Part shown: positions 1 to 12,437 of the stretch, in pieces
Layout: each line of letters opens with the position of its first letter
Position numbering within the stretch: the first letter of the stretch is position 1
NCBI GenBank assembly: GCA_001600415.1
Contig: BCJX01000007.1
Location: forward strand, 1,085,234-1,149,233
DNA from: Pascua guehoae
Lineage: Eukaryota > Basidiomycota > Tremellomycetes > Trichosporonales > Trichosporonaceae
Length of the DNA: 64,000 nucleotides
Direction of reading: 5' to 3'
Notes under the pieces: model-generated
What the model saw: only the letters and a program-made list of their open reading frames with translations
Database searches by the model: none
Told to the model about the DNA's origin: nothing
Program-made: the position numbers and the translations under genes

Positions 1-600
1 TAATGTCAACGCAAGCCAAAGCGACAAAGAGACAAGACTGGAAGTACTCACGATGGACCTGACGATGACGACGACGTGAGTGATGGCGACGAGTGAGTGA
101 ACTGTTAGTGCCAACGCAAGCCCACAGAGACAAGCTATGATGACGACGACGTGAGTGATGGCGACGAGGAGTGAGTGAACTGTTAGTGCCAACGCAAGCC
201 CAAGCAACAGAGACAAGCAATGATGACGACGACGTGAGTGATGGCGACGACGAGTGAGTGAACTGTTAGTGTCAACACAAGGCGACAAAGAGACAAAGAG
301 ACAAGGTTGAGTGTACTCACAGTGAACCTGACGATGGTGACGACGACGACGTGAGTGATGGCGACGACGAGTGAGTAAACTCATGGAAAGTGTCAGCCCA
401 TGTGATGATGAGGACAAAGGCATGTTGGAAGTACTCACAGTGGAACCTGACGATGGCGAGGACGCGGTAAGTGATGGCGAGGACGAGCGATGAGCCTGGT
501 AAGTCGTGCGATGGCGATGAGAGGCTTCTGGGTATAGTCAGCGCGGGCGATGGGGACGAAGACAAGACTGGAGATACTCACGGAAGGCTTGAGAATGGCG
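1..600. repeat. Irregular tandem repeat, about 80-120 bp per unit
   Basis: At least four diverged copies of a block built on gacgacgacgtgagtgatgg and gagtgagtgaactgttagtg are visible, starting near 53, 136, 219 and 329, with a weaker copy near 448. Read on the minus strand, each unit carries an intron-like acceptor (CACTAACAG) and several carry donors (GTGAGTACTTCC, GTGAGTACACTC). The array could therefore be duplicated exon/intron blocks of a minus-strand gene running off the left edge. In that reading the exon-like pieces encode Ser-rich peptide (SSSPSLTSSSSPSS). I see no start codon that anchors a protein, so it is called only as a repeat. Confidence 0.7.
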
Positions 601-660
601 AGAGTGAGAGAATGAGAGAATGAGAGATTGTTGAGACGCAAAGTTGGGTCTTGGGGGGGG

Positions 661-669
661 TTTATATAT
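661..669 (-). promoter_or_regulatory. TATA box reading into the left-edge repeat
   Basis: On the minus strand TATATAAA is followed by a C-run, then a CTCTCATTCT-rich stretch and a GTGAGTATC donor near 580. The spacing and pyrimidine-rich leader resemble other promoters here. It would drive minus-strand transcription of the repeat region at 1-600. No ATG is present in the first candidate exon (about 580-640), so the transcript may be non-coding or start translation later. Confidence 0.35.
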
Positions 670-3600
670 GAGGTGGACCCCATCTGGCCAGGCTGGGGAC
701 CGCTGTGGACGCTCGATGTTGACCTCCAAACCCCGACGGCGTTATGGAAATTGGCATCGCGCTCGCTGGGGGTGCGCAGCAGTGAGCGGCAAGCAGCGGC
801 GATGCTGTGCTGGGCAGGTGTGGGCGTGAGCCCGATGGGTGGGACGGCTGGATGTCGGTTTAGGGTCGCAAAACGCACTAGGTGCGAAGAGAGGGAGGCA
901 GACGGCGCTAGATCAGACGCCGGACGTGGGTGCTGATCCGCAGCTCACCGCCAACCACTGATGCTACGCTCTTCAAACTTGGTGAGCTGGTCCGCGTCGC
1001 ATGCAGCATGCGAGCGCGCAAAAAATGGTAGCGAAAATCGCAGTCGTTCTCGAGATACGTCGAAACGTGAGGTGGTGGTGGGTGGGTTTGACAAGACGTC
1101 TGCGAGTTCAAGTGGTGGTGGTTTGTGGTGGACATGTACCCCGACCCTGAAACCGTTGATGCGAGGCGTTTGGGATTCGTGTCGCCCCACACCGTCCTCC
1201 GCTGCCCCGCCTCTGGCCCCATGCCTGGACACCTGCGGGGCATTGCTGGGCACTGCTGGGCACCAGGCGTGATACGCGGCGTGCGGTTTGGTGCGGTGGT
1301 GTGTCTGCAGGGATCCAGGGACAGGACACACTCTGCGCGTCTGTCTGCGCGTCGCGTCCATCCAATCAATTGACATGTACCCTGGATTCAATCCTAAACC
1401 GCGTCCTAACACGTCCGCTGACATTGCGCGCCGGATCGCCCCGGCGGCTTCGGGAGATTGGCGTCATGTTGTGCATCTCCCCCCGCCCAGCGCACTTCTC
1501 ATTGGCTCGTCCCATCGCGTTGACATTGCTGTTCTGATTACCTGCGTCATGGACCCGCCATCCGACAGGCCACCGGTGCGAGCATCTGAGGGTTCATGCG
1601 TGAGCCAAGACTGCGACGATGCCTGATCGGGATTCAATTGTGTCACATGGGCTCTCTCTTGCTCGTGCCTGGGATACCAGAAGCGAGGGTGCTGCGCAAA
1701 CAATGGAAGCTCGCCCGTTGGAATGCAGTTTGCAGAACGGTGCCAGAGACTGTGGTCGCGGGTCTGATGCCTGTGGGGGGTTTTTGGAGGTTTGGATGTT
1801 TGGATGTTTGGTCGCCAGGGACACAACCACAGCGCAGTCCCTGCAGCCGTCCACTGTACCACAGCACCACCCCGTCGCGCGCCCAGAGGCGAGCGCCCAA
1901 CCTGCTTGACCTGCTGTCCGTCGCTTGTGCTTTAGCGTCTCGTGCTTGCCGCTCACCTCGAGAAATGGTACACGTCACGCCATGGGCAGTGATCACGAAT
2001 ACGTCCCAGAAAACGTACACGTCACGAGAAAATGCACGGGCTGCGTGCGGAACCAATCTCTGAGAGCGTGGAGACGATGGACGGCTTGTCGGTGGCGACC
2101 GCAGGTGTATTGCCAGCGGGACAGGCGCGCTGGGTGGCGAGCGCACAAGGATGGGGTGCACCGGTACGCAGGCATCGTGCTACATGCCGTGTGCATCCAC
2201 AGTGCGTGCGCTGCAAGTGCTATACCCAGGAGGATGTCTACAACATGCAACACCCGCACTGACTGCATTGATCGCCGTGTGCACGGATGGATCCCAGAGA
2301 TTGACAGATCACCGCGGTCGTGCACATGTGCATCCCCTGTATTGACCATGTGTGCGTGTGTGCATTGTTTGTGCCCGTGCACCAGTGAGTGGTGTTTGGG
2401 TGCTTGTGGGTATGCAGTATGTGTGCACCCACGGGCCCACGCACCCGTTGCTCGCGTGGCTCTGGGTGACCGCTTTGCTCGTGTGTGCATTGCATGCATC
2501 GTGCGTGTGTTTCTTCGCATCGGCCGCGGCCGCGCATAACCCGAGGGTACGAGGGTGAGCCACGTTGTGCCACATAGTCGCTGTTATCGCCAGACTTGAT
2601 ATTTCCTAAATACGCCTATTCGACCAGGATAAAACTGTCCATGATCAAGGTAGACAACAGGTGGCCCGTCGGTGGTAAGCGCGGGGTCACCTCCTATGTT
2701 AGTGAGGAGTTGATCGCCCTCCGAGTGTGTCTCCGGGATTGATCCCCCCGGAGAAACTCCATAGGTTAGGTTAGCGACCTCCCAGCAAGAGCCTCCGCAG
2801 CGGCGTAGAAGGCAGAGGGCGTTAACCTTTTGCTGTCGGCGTTGACTGTGTGATGCTTTTGGCTGGACATTGCCGCAGCACCCGTTGCCGGATGCGGTTG
2901 TGGTGGCCCTGGCTGCCCTGGCGCCCGTTGGGTGGCAACTGGTCGTGACAGTGGACGCATGCGGTGGAGGCGGACCAACTTTGATCCCGCTAATAGAAAC
3001 TGTCCCCGTCCCTGACATTAGAATATCAGGATGCCCTTTCAATTGATTAGCCCTGTTACATGACAATTCATATGCACGTAGCGTCCATCGTAAGCGTGCG
3101 GAATGAATACAGAGTGTGCTGTCGATCTTCTGGAGGCATTGGCTTGCGTTAGATTCTGGTCGAAACGTTGTAGTTCCCATCACGTGCAGATGGCTGGCTG
3201 TGGTTGGATTAGTGGAAGCCATTGGGTCATTAGAGTCTTTGTATTGCGTCACCACTGCAGCAAAATGTGGGTTGACTACTTTGATGATGTTCACCAGGAC
3301 ATTCGTCAGTCACAGCGTCGCCAGCTCCGTGTCCAGAAGCGCCAAGATCTCTGATCGGCTCGTCTTGGCTCTCGCTGTTATCGATATCGAGATAGTGGGC
3401 ACGATTCTGTGGGGATAAAGAGATTCGAAAACGATAATATCCACCATTCGAAAAGTCACCATTGGAAATCCCATTTTGGGATTTATCTACTGTTGAGATT
3501 AGATAGATTGCGTGCTCGTCCTCGATCACGACCCAGATTGCGATCGCAGTTATTCTTGTTTACATCTGTCAAGGTCGTCCTACGCCTACTGCATGAGTCG

Positions 3601-6600
3601 ATCGAGTATGCGGCTGTGCTGTCTTGCATCACAGAGGCAAGGGGAGATTGTGTCGATAATATTCGTTCTTATTCTATCGGATTTTTTGGTGCTGGCAATA
3701 TTAATGCTATTAACCTCTCGACATGAGTTCTATTAATTGTTCATGCCGATAAACAGTGCGCGGACGACAGCTTGCCTTTGAGCACCCCTGCCTCTTAATG
3801 ATTACTTGGGACAAGGGCGAGAGCGTAATAGGTGTGTATTTACTCCCGGTATTGCGACTGGACGAAACCCCGTTCTGTGAAGAAACACATTCTGTGTGGA
3901 CATCGTCCCGTGAGATGAGTGTCTTCGGGTGAAGCGCTGGTTTAGGTGATATTGATGCATTGTCTAGATGTGCCCATATGCTCTTGGAACTACAGTATGT
4001 GACTGGGACTACATTGTGTGACTGGGACGTCGGACCAGAGCTGGACACTCCTTCAGGTCGTCACGATTGCTGCGAGCTGCCTTGCCCCCCTCATCATCGT
4101 GAGGTCGACAACCATCAGCCGCACCACAAATCGCGGCACCGCTGACGGCTGTAGCCGCACAGCAGCGCGAGCGGCCCTCAGCTTGCCCCATGATGCTCAT
4201 GGAGCTCTCCTGTGTGGTACTATGCAGTTCTAGACTCACAGCCATCAAATGTTGTCGACCCCTTCCTCCTTCACAGCGCACCCCTCCGCCGCTGATGTCC
4301 CATGATGACCCTTGTCGTTGTTGTGAACCACATCGGCCGCCGTCATGTTGTGGGTGAGCCTCGGCTCGCTGCAGATGAGACTGCGCGCGGTCCTCGAAAC
4401 GTCTCGTTGTTTGCGAGAGTGCATGGTGGTCCTGGTAGGAGCATGGTGTGCTATCGCTGTGAGTGGCGCGGGGGGGTTTGGCTGACCTCAGCCAGACTAT
4501 CCGAGCTCGAGATGGACTCCGCATCTGGTTGTCAAGGGCGGATATGCGGACTATCACATGACTGCTGGTCGAGGTATGACTTCATTCAGCTCTGGTAGTA
4601 ACCGCCGGCAGAGATCTCTGTCCCATATCGCGCGAATCCTACTGGTCGATTTTGGTCCCACTCGGCCAACTCTGCGTGCTCTGCGTCGGATTTGGCGTAG
4701 TTGATGCAGGGAAAGACCCTCATGGCGGTGTTCACGTGCCATTTACATCACAACCGGCGGTCAACCGGCGGTGTCCGACAGGCTGTTAGGCTGGACGTAT
4801 TTGGCATGCACCAGGTATGCAAGCTATGCAAGCATGGAGGCATTGGGCCCCCGTGTCAATTCAGCCGGGGGGTTTGGGACCTGGGGGAGGGGGCGGGTGC
4901 CTGACGGGTACTGGTCGTCACTGATCTTCAGGCACGAGAAACGTGTGTTGTGTTCCATATCCACCAAACCAACACACACGCACTTAAAACAAGTGGCTTC
5001 GGCGTCTACTTGTAGTTCCGATACCCGTTGTAGTCGGCGTGCAGACTGGGACATGATCCGTAGAATACACGCATAGATAAGCAACTGTGATGGTATTCGC
5101 CAACTCTTATAGGCAGTGGAGCGTGTTCGCCGTCGGCCAGCGTCACCGCGGCCAGCGGGCATCCGGCAACATGGCAACCTGGTGCCGGCTCTGGATGCAT
5201 GCCCATGGGCCATGTCTTTGATGTCTTTTGTCCAGCGTACAACAATATACCCGAGGTCGCCAAGGTTGTGTCTGGGCGCTGAAACCTGGCCACCTGGGGC
5301 GCCGTGGCGCCGCGCGGGGTGGCGGGGTGAACCAATGAGCCGAGCGTGTGGCTGACCAAGCCAAGAGGCCAGGCGTGCACACCGTGCACTGCATCTGCGT
5401 TTCAACGCCTGCCGTCCAACGTTGCAACGTGGTGGTGGTTGTGTTTGCATCGCATTGTTGATATTATTGGAACATCACTGGAGGACGGACCCGGCTCGGC
5501 GTTACACGGCCCGGTTATGAAACGTCGCTGGATGGCAGTCTTCTGCCTGACGTTTGATAGTTGGCGGTCCGTTCTCCGACGTCGGGGCACGGAGTACCTT
5601 GGCACAGCGCTCAGGCCCCGCGCCCCGCGCCCCGCGCCCCGCGCCCGGGGGTGTTGCGTCTTCTGGGCCTTGTAGCGTTCGGCGGTGCAATGGTAGCGCG
5701 GCGACTAGTACGCACAGACAAGTGCCTGGCCACGGCTCGGCGACAGAGCCAAGGACTCTACGTTCCGAGCCATGGAGGGGAACCGACGCAGCCGAGAATA
5801 GACCGGTAGCCCTTTAGCCCTCTGGCTTACGGCCGAGGTAAAGGGCCCGTGTGCGTTTGGTATTCCGAGGTGCCTGAAAAAGCAGGACACAAGGCACAAG
5901 CCTGGAAAATTCGCCGCCCTGGAGCCTAGAGGTTGATCCACAGCACAGTGTGGCGGATGCCCAAGGGGGGGGGGGGGGGGCATGCGCCGGCGCCCATGTG
6001 CCCACACGATACGCGCTTTTGCGGACAACAAACGATGACGCGCATGGCACATGTCCTACGTCCCTCCCTTTTTTCTTGGCATCATGAGGACATTTGTAGG
6101 CATCAGACCCCCAGCGGGGGCAACTCCGATACTGTCGTATGCAAGCACCACCCCACCCCCAGGCACGGTCATTCTTTAGACTTTCTGCCTCCATTCCACA
6201 ACTCGTTGCACTGCCATTGTCGTGAATAGCCCCTGCACCATCACCAACCGACACTCCGGTTCTGGTTGTGCCGACGCCGCCGTTCATGCACCGTGCACGC
6301 CGTGCCTGCACGCCCGCATGCCTGCAACGCGCCGGCCCCGAGTCACGTCGACTACTTATACCACACCCACCATTGGTCTCCCCCCTCGACCATGCAACTT
6401 GCACCCTACCACCACCTCCCAGCTGACAGACTTGTTCATCTTGTCAGCGCCCTCCCGCTACTCGACCTTTGCCACTACCTACCACACCACACCGCACTCG
6501 AGTCTTCAGCCCTCCCAGTGGCAGTCTACTCGCTACCTACCAACTACCACCCGCGGTCACCGCCACTCACCGGTGACTCATCCCCCATCCTTCGGTCGTG

Positions 6601-6612
6601 TGCCCAGCCACC
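670..6612. other. Gene-free region with a lower-GC island
   Basis: Many short overlapping frames occur on both strands, but none has a recognisable domain, a good leader and splice sites together. The stretch 2580-4050 is visibly richer in A/T than its flanks. On the minus strand it holds a 236-codon frame (2584-3294) overlapped in another frame by a 99-codon frame (3230-3529), compatible with a decayed mobile element but not identifiable. A G-run of 16 lies at 5965-5980. Confidence 0.55.
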
Positions 6613-7976
6613 ATGAGTGAGTGGACAGCGAGCTCGACGCTAGTCCCCGTAAAGCATGACACCTGTTCTTCAACTGCTTGCAGCGTGCAAGGATTGGTAT
6701 GCTCTTGCCTCGTCTCGTCTCCCAGAGTCCAGTTTGCTGACTCGGTTCAGGTGCACCTCTCCGCCCCTCCGACCTGCTCAATGACTGGCCCAACGTCCTC
6801 CCCATGTCCCCTGTCAGCATTCAAGACGTTACGCACCTCGTCTCCCTCGGCTTTTCACCTGACACGGCCCACCGTGCCCTCGTCCACACGCGCGGCGACG
6901 TGAACGCTGCGTTTGAGGTGGCACTGCACGAGATCCACGGCCCAGACCTGGCCTCCCACTGCCCCATCTGCGCACGCCAGCAGGCTGTCACCCTCTTCCG
7001 CCAGAGTCAATCTTCAGGCTCTCGCACCACCTCGAACACCTCGGGCACGCCTAGCAGCACCCACTCGGTACGCCCCACCATCACCACGACTGCGGCCCCA
7101 GTTGCCCCCACACAGACGGCGTCAGTCCACCCCTCCCCTGCACCCCAGCACATGCAGCGTCTGGCCTCGTCGCCGTACCCTCAGGCTCGTGCATCGTCGC
7201 CGTACCCGCAGCCTCCTGCAGCATCGCCGTACCAGCAGCCTACTGCAGCATCGCCGTACCAGCAGCCTACCGCCTCGTCGTCATACCACCAGTCCATGAC
7301 CCCGTCGCCGTACAGGCAACCCATGGCCCTGTCGCCCCACCCTGCCCTCTACCCGCTACCTCCGTCGCGCGACGGCAGCCTCGATGTCCCGGCCTCGAAC
7401 ACTTCGGCCGTTGGCGCCAGCCCCGGGCCCTACCCGGTCTCGCCGGGCTTTGGTACCTCACCCGCAGTCGCCTCACCACTTGTGGCGACGCCCTACTCGA
7501 CCCCCATGCTCTACCCAGACACGTGCACGGGGTCCTACACTACGACCTCGCCCATCGTCGCTGCGTCTCTCATCGCCTCGCCGACACCCCTGACCCCCGA
7601 TGCAGGCGCCTTCTCCCAGGTTCAGCCAATCCAGGCTCTCCCCCCTACCGAGACTGGCCCCGAGTTTGACTACACTGTGGCCCCCGAGACCGAGACCACC
7701 GACGACTTTGACTTTATGAACTACCTTGTCGACTTTGACAACTTGGGCGTCCCCTTTGCCATGGACAGCATGGACGTCGACCCGGTATATGCTCTGGACC
7801 CCCAGCCGACCAACGACGAATACTACTTTAACGCCCTGAACACGGCCGCTCTCAACGACTTTGGCGCACCCATCGACATGATGCAAGTCCCGTACCCCGA
7901 CAACCACCAGAGTACGTCTCGCAGTGTGGGCGCCGACGCTGCGGACGCTGCTGACGGCAATAGCCCGCATGCCTAG
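6613..7976 (+). CDS. UBA-like domain protein with acidic aromatic C-terminus
   Basis: Proposed exons are 6613-6616 and 6751-7976, giving 409 aa. The four-base first exon ATGA is followed by a clean GTGAGT donor and a TTCAG acceptor and joins in frame to give MSAPLRPSDLLNDW; otherwise translation starts at Met 6804. Residues about 25-62 resemble a ubiquitin-associated fold (LVSLGFSPDTAHRAL, then GDVNAAFEVAL). A CPIC pair follows, then a Ser/Pro-rich linker with about six repeats of SPYPQP/SPYQQPTA type (7165-7340). The last 130 residues are rich in Asp, Phe, Tyr and Met (DDFDFMNYLVDFDNLG), like acidic activation domains. A role in ubiquitin binding or transcriptional co-activation is inference. 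No named orthologue is recognised. Confidence 0.7.
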
Positions 7977-8116
7977 CCGCCCGTTGGGCAAAGCCACCAA
8001 GCGCAGGCTTGGGTCGGCGGACGCTGCCGAGGCCCTCGAGTGGCAGCGTACCCTCGACGTCTGGCGCGCGGTCAACGGCTAGATAGGCGGTAACGGCTCT
8101 ACGACAAACGACGCTC

Positions 8117-8130
8117 TTTTTTTTTTTTTT
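8117..8130. repeat. T14 run
   Basis: Fourteen T lie about 140 bp after the stop of the UBA-like gene, immediately before a 37-bp minisatellite. It could be part of its 3' region. Confidence 0.7.
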
Positions 8131-8143
8131 GGACGACATTACT

Positions 8144-8246
8144 ATCGGTGTAGACGGCATCCTCATCCACCACGCCCTTAATTGGTGTAGACGGCATCCT
8201 CATCTGCCACGGCCTTAATCGGTGCAAACGGCATTATCATCAACCA
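8144..8246. repeat. 37-bp minisatellite, about 2.7 copies
   Basis: Two near-identical 37-bp units beginning ATCGGTGTAGACGGC and ATTGGTGTAGACGGC are followed by a partial third unit, ATCGGTGCAAACGGC. They lie in the presumed 3' flank of the UBA-like gene. Confidence 0.8.
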
Positions 8247-10785
8247 AGCTCTACAGGCAGACGAGTCACGAAAACGCAATCAACGAAAAGGAGACAGTTG
8301 TATCGCAGCGGGTTCACTGTTGTATTCATTCCTGTATTCGCCCCCCCCCCCCCCCCCTCTCCATATTGTGCGAGACCCCGCCCCCTCTATAGCTTGTACA
8401 GTAGTATGTAGACCATTGCTGGCATGTATCCAGTGATCCATTGCCACCCGGGCATGAGGGCAAGAGCAGCAAGCGTCGCAATGGAGTCGAGATGGAGCAT
8501 GCAAGGAACACATTCCTCAGAGGCGTGCGACTCGACTCACCGGTAGCAGCGGTCGTGTGAGTGCCAAGTCACCTCGCCGCCGGAGCATGTCACCACGCCA
8601 CCGGTGCGCCATTATCAACAAGCACGTTTGTCCAGTTGGATTGCGTTCTGCTACTATTAAGCTCGTTATCTTGCGCCCCCCCGACCTGAACGGGCGAGAG
8701 CTAAATGTATGTTCCGACGCACCCGATGTCAGAACAAGCATGTCGTGGCCCGGCGGCCACGGTAGGAACGCAGGCACTAGGCTGCAGTCATGTCGACGGC
8801 GCAATCAGGCGCAAACAGGCGAACAGGCGCAAACAGCAGGTTAGCATAAACGTGCCTCTCGGGCGCCCTCCCCTGGCGCCTGGTCCATATCCACAGCCGA
8901 CACTCGACAGACGACAGTGTCTGGGTCCAGTGCCTGCTTCCGACCTAGCCGAGAATGAGCCGCCCAATGATACGTACTGGTACCCAAATGTGCCCGTGCC
9001 CGTACCTCTGCGCCCCGCGCGGTGCCTTGCAGATCAGTGCGGAGACAGTGGTGCCTGACTTGGCATCGCCACCCTGCCCGAGCGGCGGATGTAGCCAGCA
9101 GGATGCTTTCTGTTTGTGGTGCGGTGACTAGCCAGCGGTATTTTTCTCCACACGTTCAAAGGCGTGCATTCCGTGCGGGATTTTATCGGTATGCTGGATC
9201 TATTGTAATCCCACAGCTGCCGGAAATACAACTGCCGGCGGCGCCGCGGGGCCGCCATTTGCCCATTATCCATTATCCATTGCCCATGTCCATTGCCCAT
9301 TGCCCAACTCTTGTCGCCACTGCAGCCCACCGGCACAGCGTCATCGCCATGCACCACCGTTATCGCTCAGCACCGTCAGCAAATGATCTCGTGTTTCGTC
9401 GCGTGACCTGGTGGATTTACAAAACGTTGTCAACGCCCTCATGGGTTCAGGTAAGCATCGGTACCCGTCGGGCGCGGTCAGATAGTGCCACGACACCTCG
9501 CACCAGTACGTTGTCTGCGGCAGATACAGAGCCGTGTCGAAAAGGACAACGGCGCAGGGGTGGCAAAGCATGGACATGTAGAACAGCTGCAGGCGTGCAC
9601 ACCTTGCAAGAGCCAAGTCGCACCCTGCGCCACTTGTCGCCTCTGTACCTACTGCGACCGCACCAACCTGCAGCCGCAGCCTGCGTGACAAGCCAACAAG
9701 CTTCACCCACCCACCAGCCCTGTGTCTCACCCTCGTGTCAGCGCTCACGCCCATCAAACTGTGTCACCCAGAAAGGTGGTCCGCGACACCATTTGTATTC
9801 TCCACGTTCCGACGCGATACCGGATACGAGGAACAGACCCAGAAGCCTGACACGGACCGCCTGTGGGTATTCCGGGGCCCATTCCCCTTTCCCCTTGTTC
9901 CCCTGTCGTAAAGCGTTTCCCGTTTCCTCCCTACAACGTCCTATCATTCTGCGCATGGATCATTCCTGCATCGTGACTCTCAAGGGGTCGGGACCGGGTC
10001 GGGGGCGTCTGGTGGTCTGGGTCGCGTGCATCGGCTGCTGCCTGCGTGCCAACCCTCCACCTCTGCCAAGCCCTCCGACATTGCCAGATCGCAGGTCGTG
10101 TGTTGTGTGCACGTCGTGTGCGCCGTCGACCCGCCGTTCCTGCGTTCCTCTGCGTCCCTCGCGTTCCTGAAGACTAACTGAGGTACACCGGGGCGCCCAG
10201 AACCCAGTCAAGTGACTGCGCTGCGTTGGCCGACACTGTTGCAAAAGTAGGCGCCACACGCGGCTACAGTCACGGCATAAGAGAAGAAAGGCGGAAGGAA
10301 GGCGGAAGGGGGTCAACGGCATGCTCGGGCATTGTCTTCTTGACAACCGGTGCGATAAGAGAATTGGCCGCCTTTTGGACCCACGACCAATGGGGGTTGG
10401 GCAGTTGTGGGATCGTACACCAATGGCAGCGCTGGGACGACGCGACGCGTCAGGTGACGCGTCCAGCTCGGAACATACACAGCATCAGCATACGGATCAT
10501 GCGTGCAGAGCAGGCCAAGCAGGCAGAGCAGGCCGAGCTGGCAGAGCATGCAGAGCATGCAGAGCAGGCAGAGCATGCATCATGCAGAGCCTTTACACCC
10601 GGGCGTCCTCGCGCCCGGACGCAGTGCACGTCTGGTTGGCTTTGTTCCATGCCGGTTGTGCAGCAAGAGAACCGAGGGCATATCCTCGCTGCAGAGGTAG
10701 AGGTCGGGAGGAGTTGCTGCGTCCGCCTTTGCGGGGTCTCGCGAGTTTAGCGAGTTCGTCTGAGTATGCTTAGGGGGGGGGGGGG
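8247..10785. other. Gene-free region before the assembly gap
   Basis: A C17 run lies at 8341-8357. A 382-codon plus frame at 9022-10170 begins inside unrelated sequence, is rich in Arg, Ser and Pro without any domain, and is not called. At 10503-10582 there is a roughly 10-bp repeat of GCAGAGCAGG / GCAGAGCATG. The region ends in a G13 run directly at the gap. Confidence 0.5.
10503..10582. repeat. Ten-bp imperfect repeat GCAGAGCAKG
   Basis: Seven or eight imperfect units of GCAGAGCAGG, GCAGAGCATG and AGGCCAAGCA type. It is located in gene-free sequence about 200 bp from the assembly gap. Confidence 0.75.
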
Positions 10786-11295
10786 NNNNNNNNNNNNNNN
10801 NNNNNNNNNNNNNNNNNNNNNNNNNNNNNNNNNNNNNNNNNNNNNNNNNNNNNNNNNNNNNNNNNNNNNNNNNNNNNNNNNNNNNNNNNNNNNNNNNNNN
10901 NNNNNNNNNNNNNNNNNNNNNNNNNNNNNNNNNNNNNNNNNNNNNNNNNNNNNNNNNNNNNNNNNNNNNNNNNNNNNNNNNNNNNNNNNNNNNNNNNNNN
11001 NNNNNNNNNNNNNNNNNNNNNNNNNNNNNNNNNNNNNNNNNNNNNNNNNNNNNNNNNNNNNNNNNNNNNNNNNNNNNNNNNNNNNNNNNNNNNNNNNNNN
11101 NNNNNNNNNNNNNNNNNNNNNNNNNNNNNNNNNNNNNNNNNNNNNNNNNNNNNNNNNNNNNNNNNNNNNNNNNNNNNNNNNNNNNNNNNNNNNNNNNNNN
11201 NNNNNNNNNNNNNNNNNNNNNNNNNNNNNNNNNNNNNNNNNNNNNNNNNNNNNNNNNNNNNNNNNNNNNNNNNNNNNNNNNNNNNNNNNNNNNNN
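10786..11295. other. Assembly gap (510 N)
   Basis: A block of N preceded immediately by 13 G (10773-10785). A poly-G tract at a contig edge suggests that assembly or sequencing broke on the homopolymer. Real size and content are unknown. Confidence 0.98.
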
Positions 11296-12437
11296 GGGAA
11301 GTTCAGGTGTGCGCTGACACCTCGGCTCCATAGTGCCACAGAGGTTCACGACGACGAGTGACTAGTGACTGTCAGTCTTGTGGCCATACGTCACAGTGGC
11401 GCCTGCACGGTCTGGGATAACCGAAGTGAGAACCGAGGTGTTGCGGACGCAGACGAGGCGGGTTCGTGACGCTCAGGATTGTGACTGTGATGTGCACCAG
11501 CTCGGTCCAGCTTGGTGACATTGTGGCATGGTGGCACATGGGCCGAGTCATGCATGTCATTGCTTGGTGGCGCGGTGACGGGCATCGGCACCAGCGCTCC
11601 TCGGCCCACCGCATGCCGCCATCGCCGAGTCTGTGCAGTTTGCAGTTTAAGCGGTCGAGTGGGTAATCTAGATTGCGGCGCGACACCTCGGTGCATTGCG
11701 TGCCCGTGCATCTTCCTCGGCCTCGGCCATGGGCACCCGCACTCCGACGCCGGCCCTAGCGTGCGCCTGCGCCTGCGCCTGAGCCACCAGCGGCCAGCCG
11801 CGCGCCAGGCCAGCCGCCAGGCGACACGGCCGCCGGCGCACTAGCGCGGACACGGCAGGCAACCTGGAACACGGCGGTGGTGCGCGGTGCTGCGGGGAGT
11901 GTCCGGTGGAGGATTGAGATAACGAGATTGCCGACCTAGGCGAGGACCGCTCGGAAAACCGCCATCGTGTACCCTGCAATGGCGTCCTTGCTCCTGGCAG
12001 GTGGGTGGCAGGTTCTTGGCGTACCATTGGCGCACCAAGACACGACACACGGCACACAACCGACGGCCTGTGGCGCACGACGGCCACGCACACGGCGATA
12101 CTTGCGGGCGTGGCCGGACTTGGACGGCCGTACCACTCGACTCTCTGCCATTGCATCTGTCATCGCATCTGCCCGATCTGTCCTTGCTTGACATCGTCAC
12201 TGCAACTGCATCACGCTCCGCCGACACGGCGGCACCGATTACGATCAAAGAAAGGTCACGATGGCGGACAGCGATAAGCGTGCGTATCCATCTCTTGCCG
12301 TTGGTATTATGTTCTCGACGCACCGTCGTCCCGACCTCCAGCGCTCATGCAGCCACCTATGTTCCATCACAAGCCTGCCCAACCCATTCCAGACCGTACT
12401 CCCCCCGCTCGCGTCATCCCCCTCCGCTCCTCTCACC
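11296..12437. other. Gene-free region upstream of the lectin gene
   Basis: No gene supported. Frames on both strands are Arg/His/Pro-rich and lack domains. The last 100-150 bp are C/T-rich, as expected of a short basidiomycete leader before the lectin ATG. Confidence 0.5.

Noticed and set aside
9022..10170. 382-codon plus-strand frame
   Set aside because: No domain, no leader, Arg/Ser/Pro-rich composition and a start inside unrelated sequence. Opposite-strand frames overlap it with similar quality.
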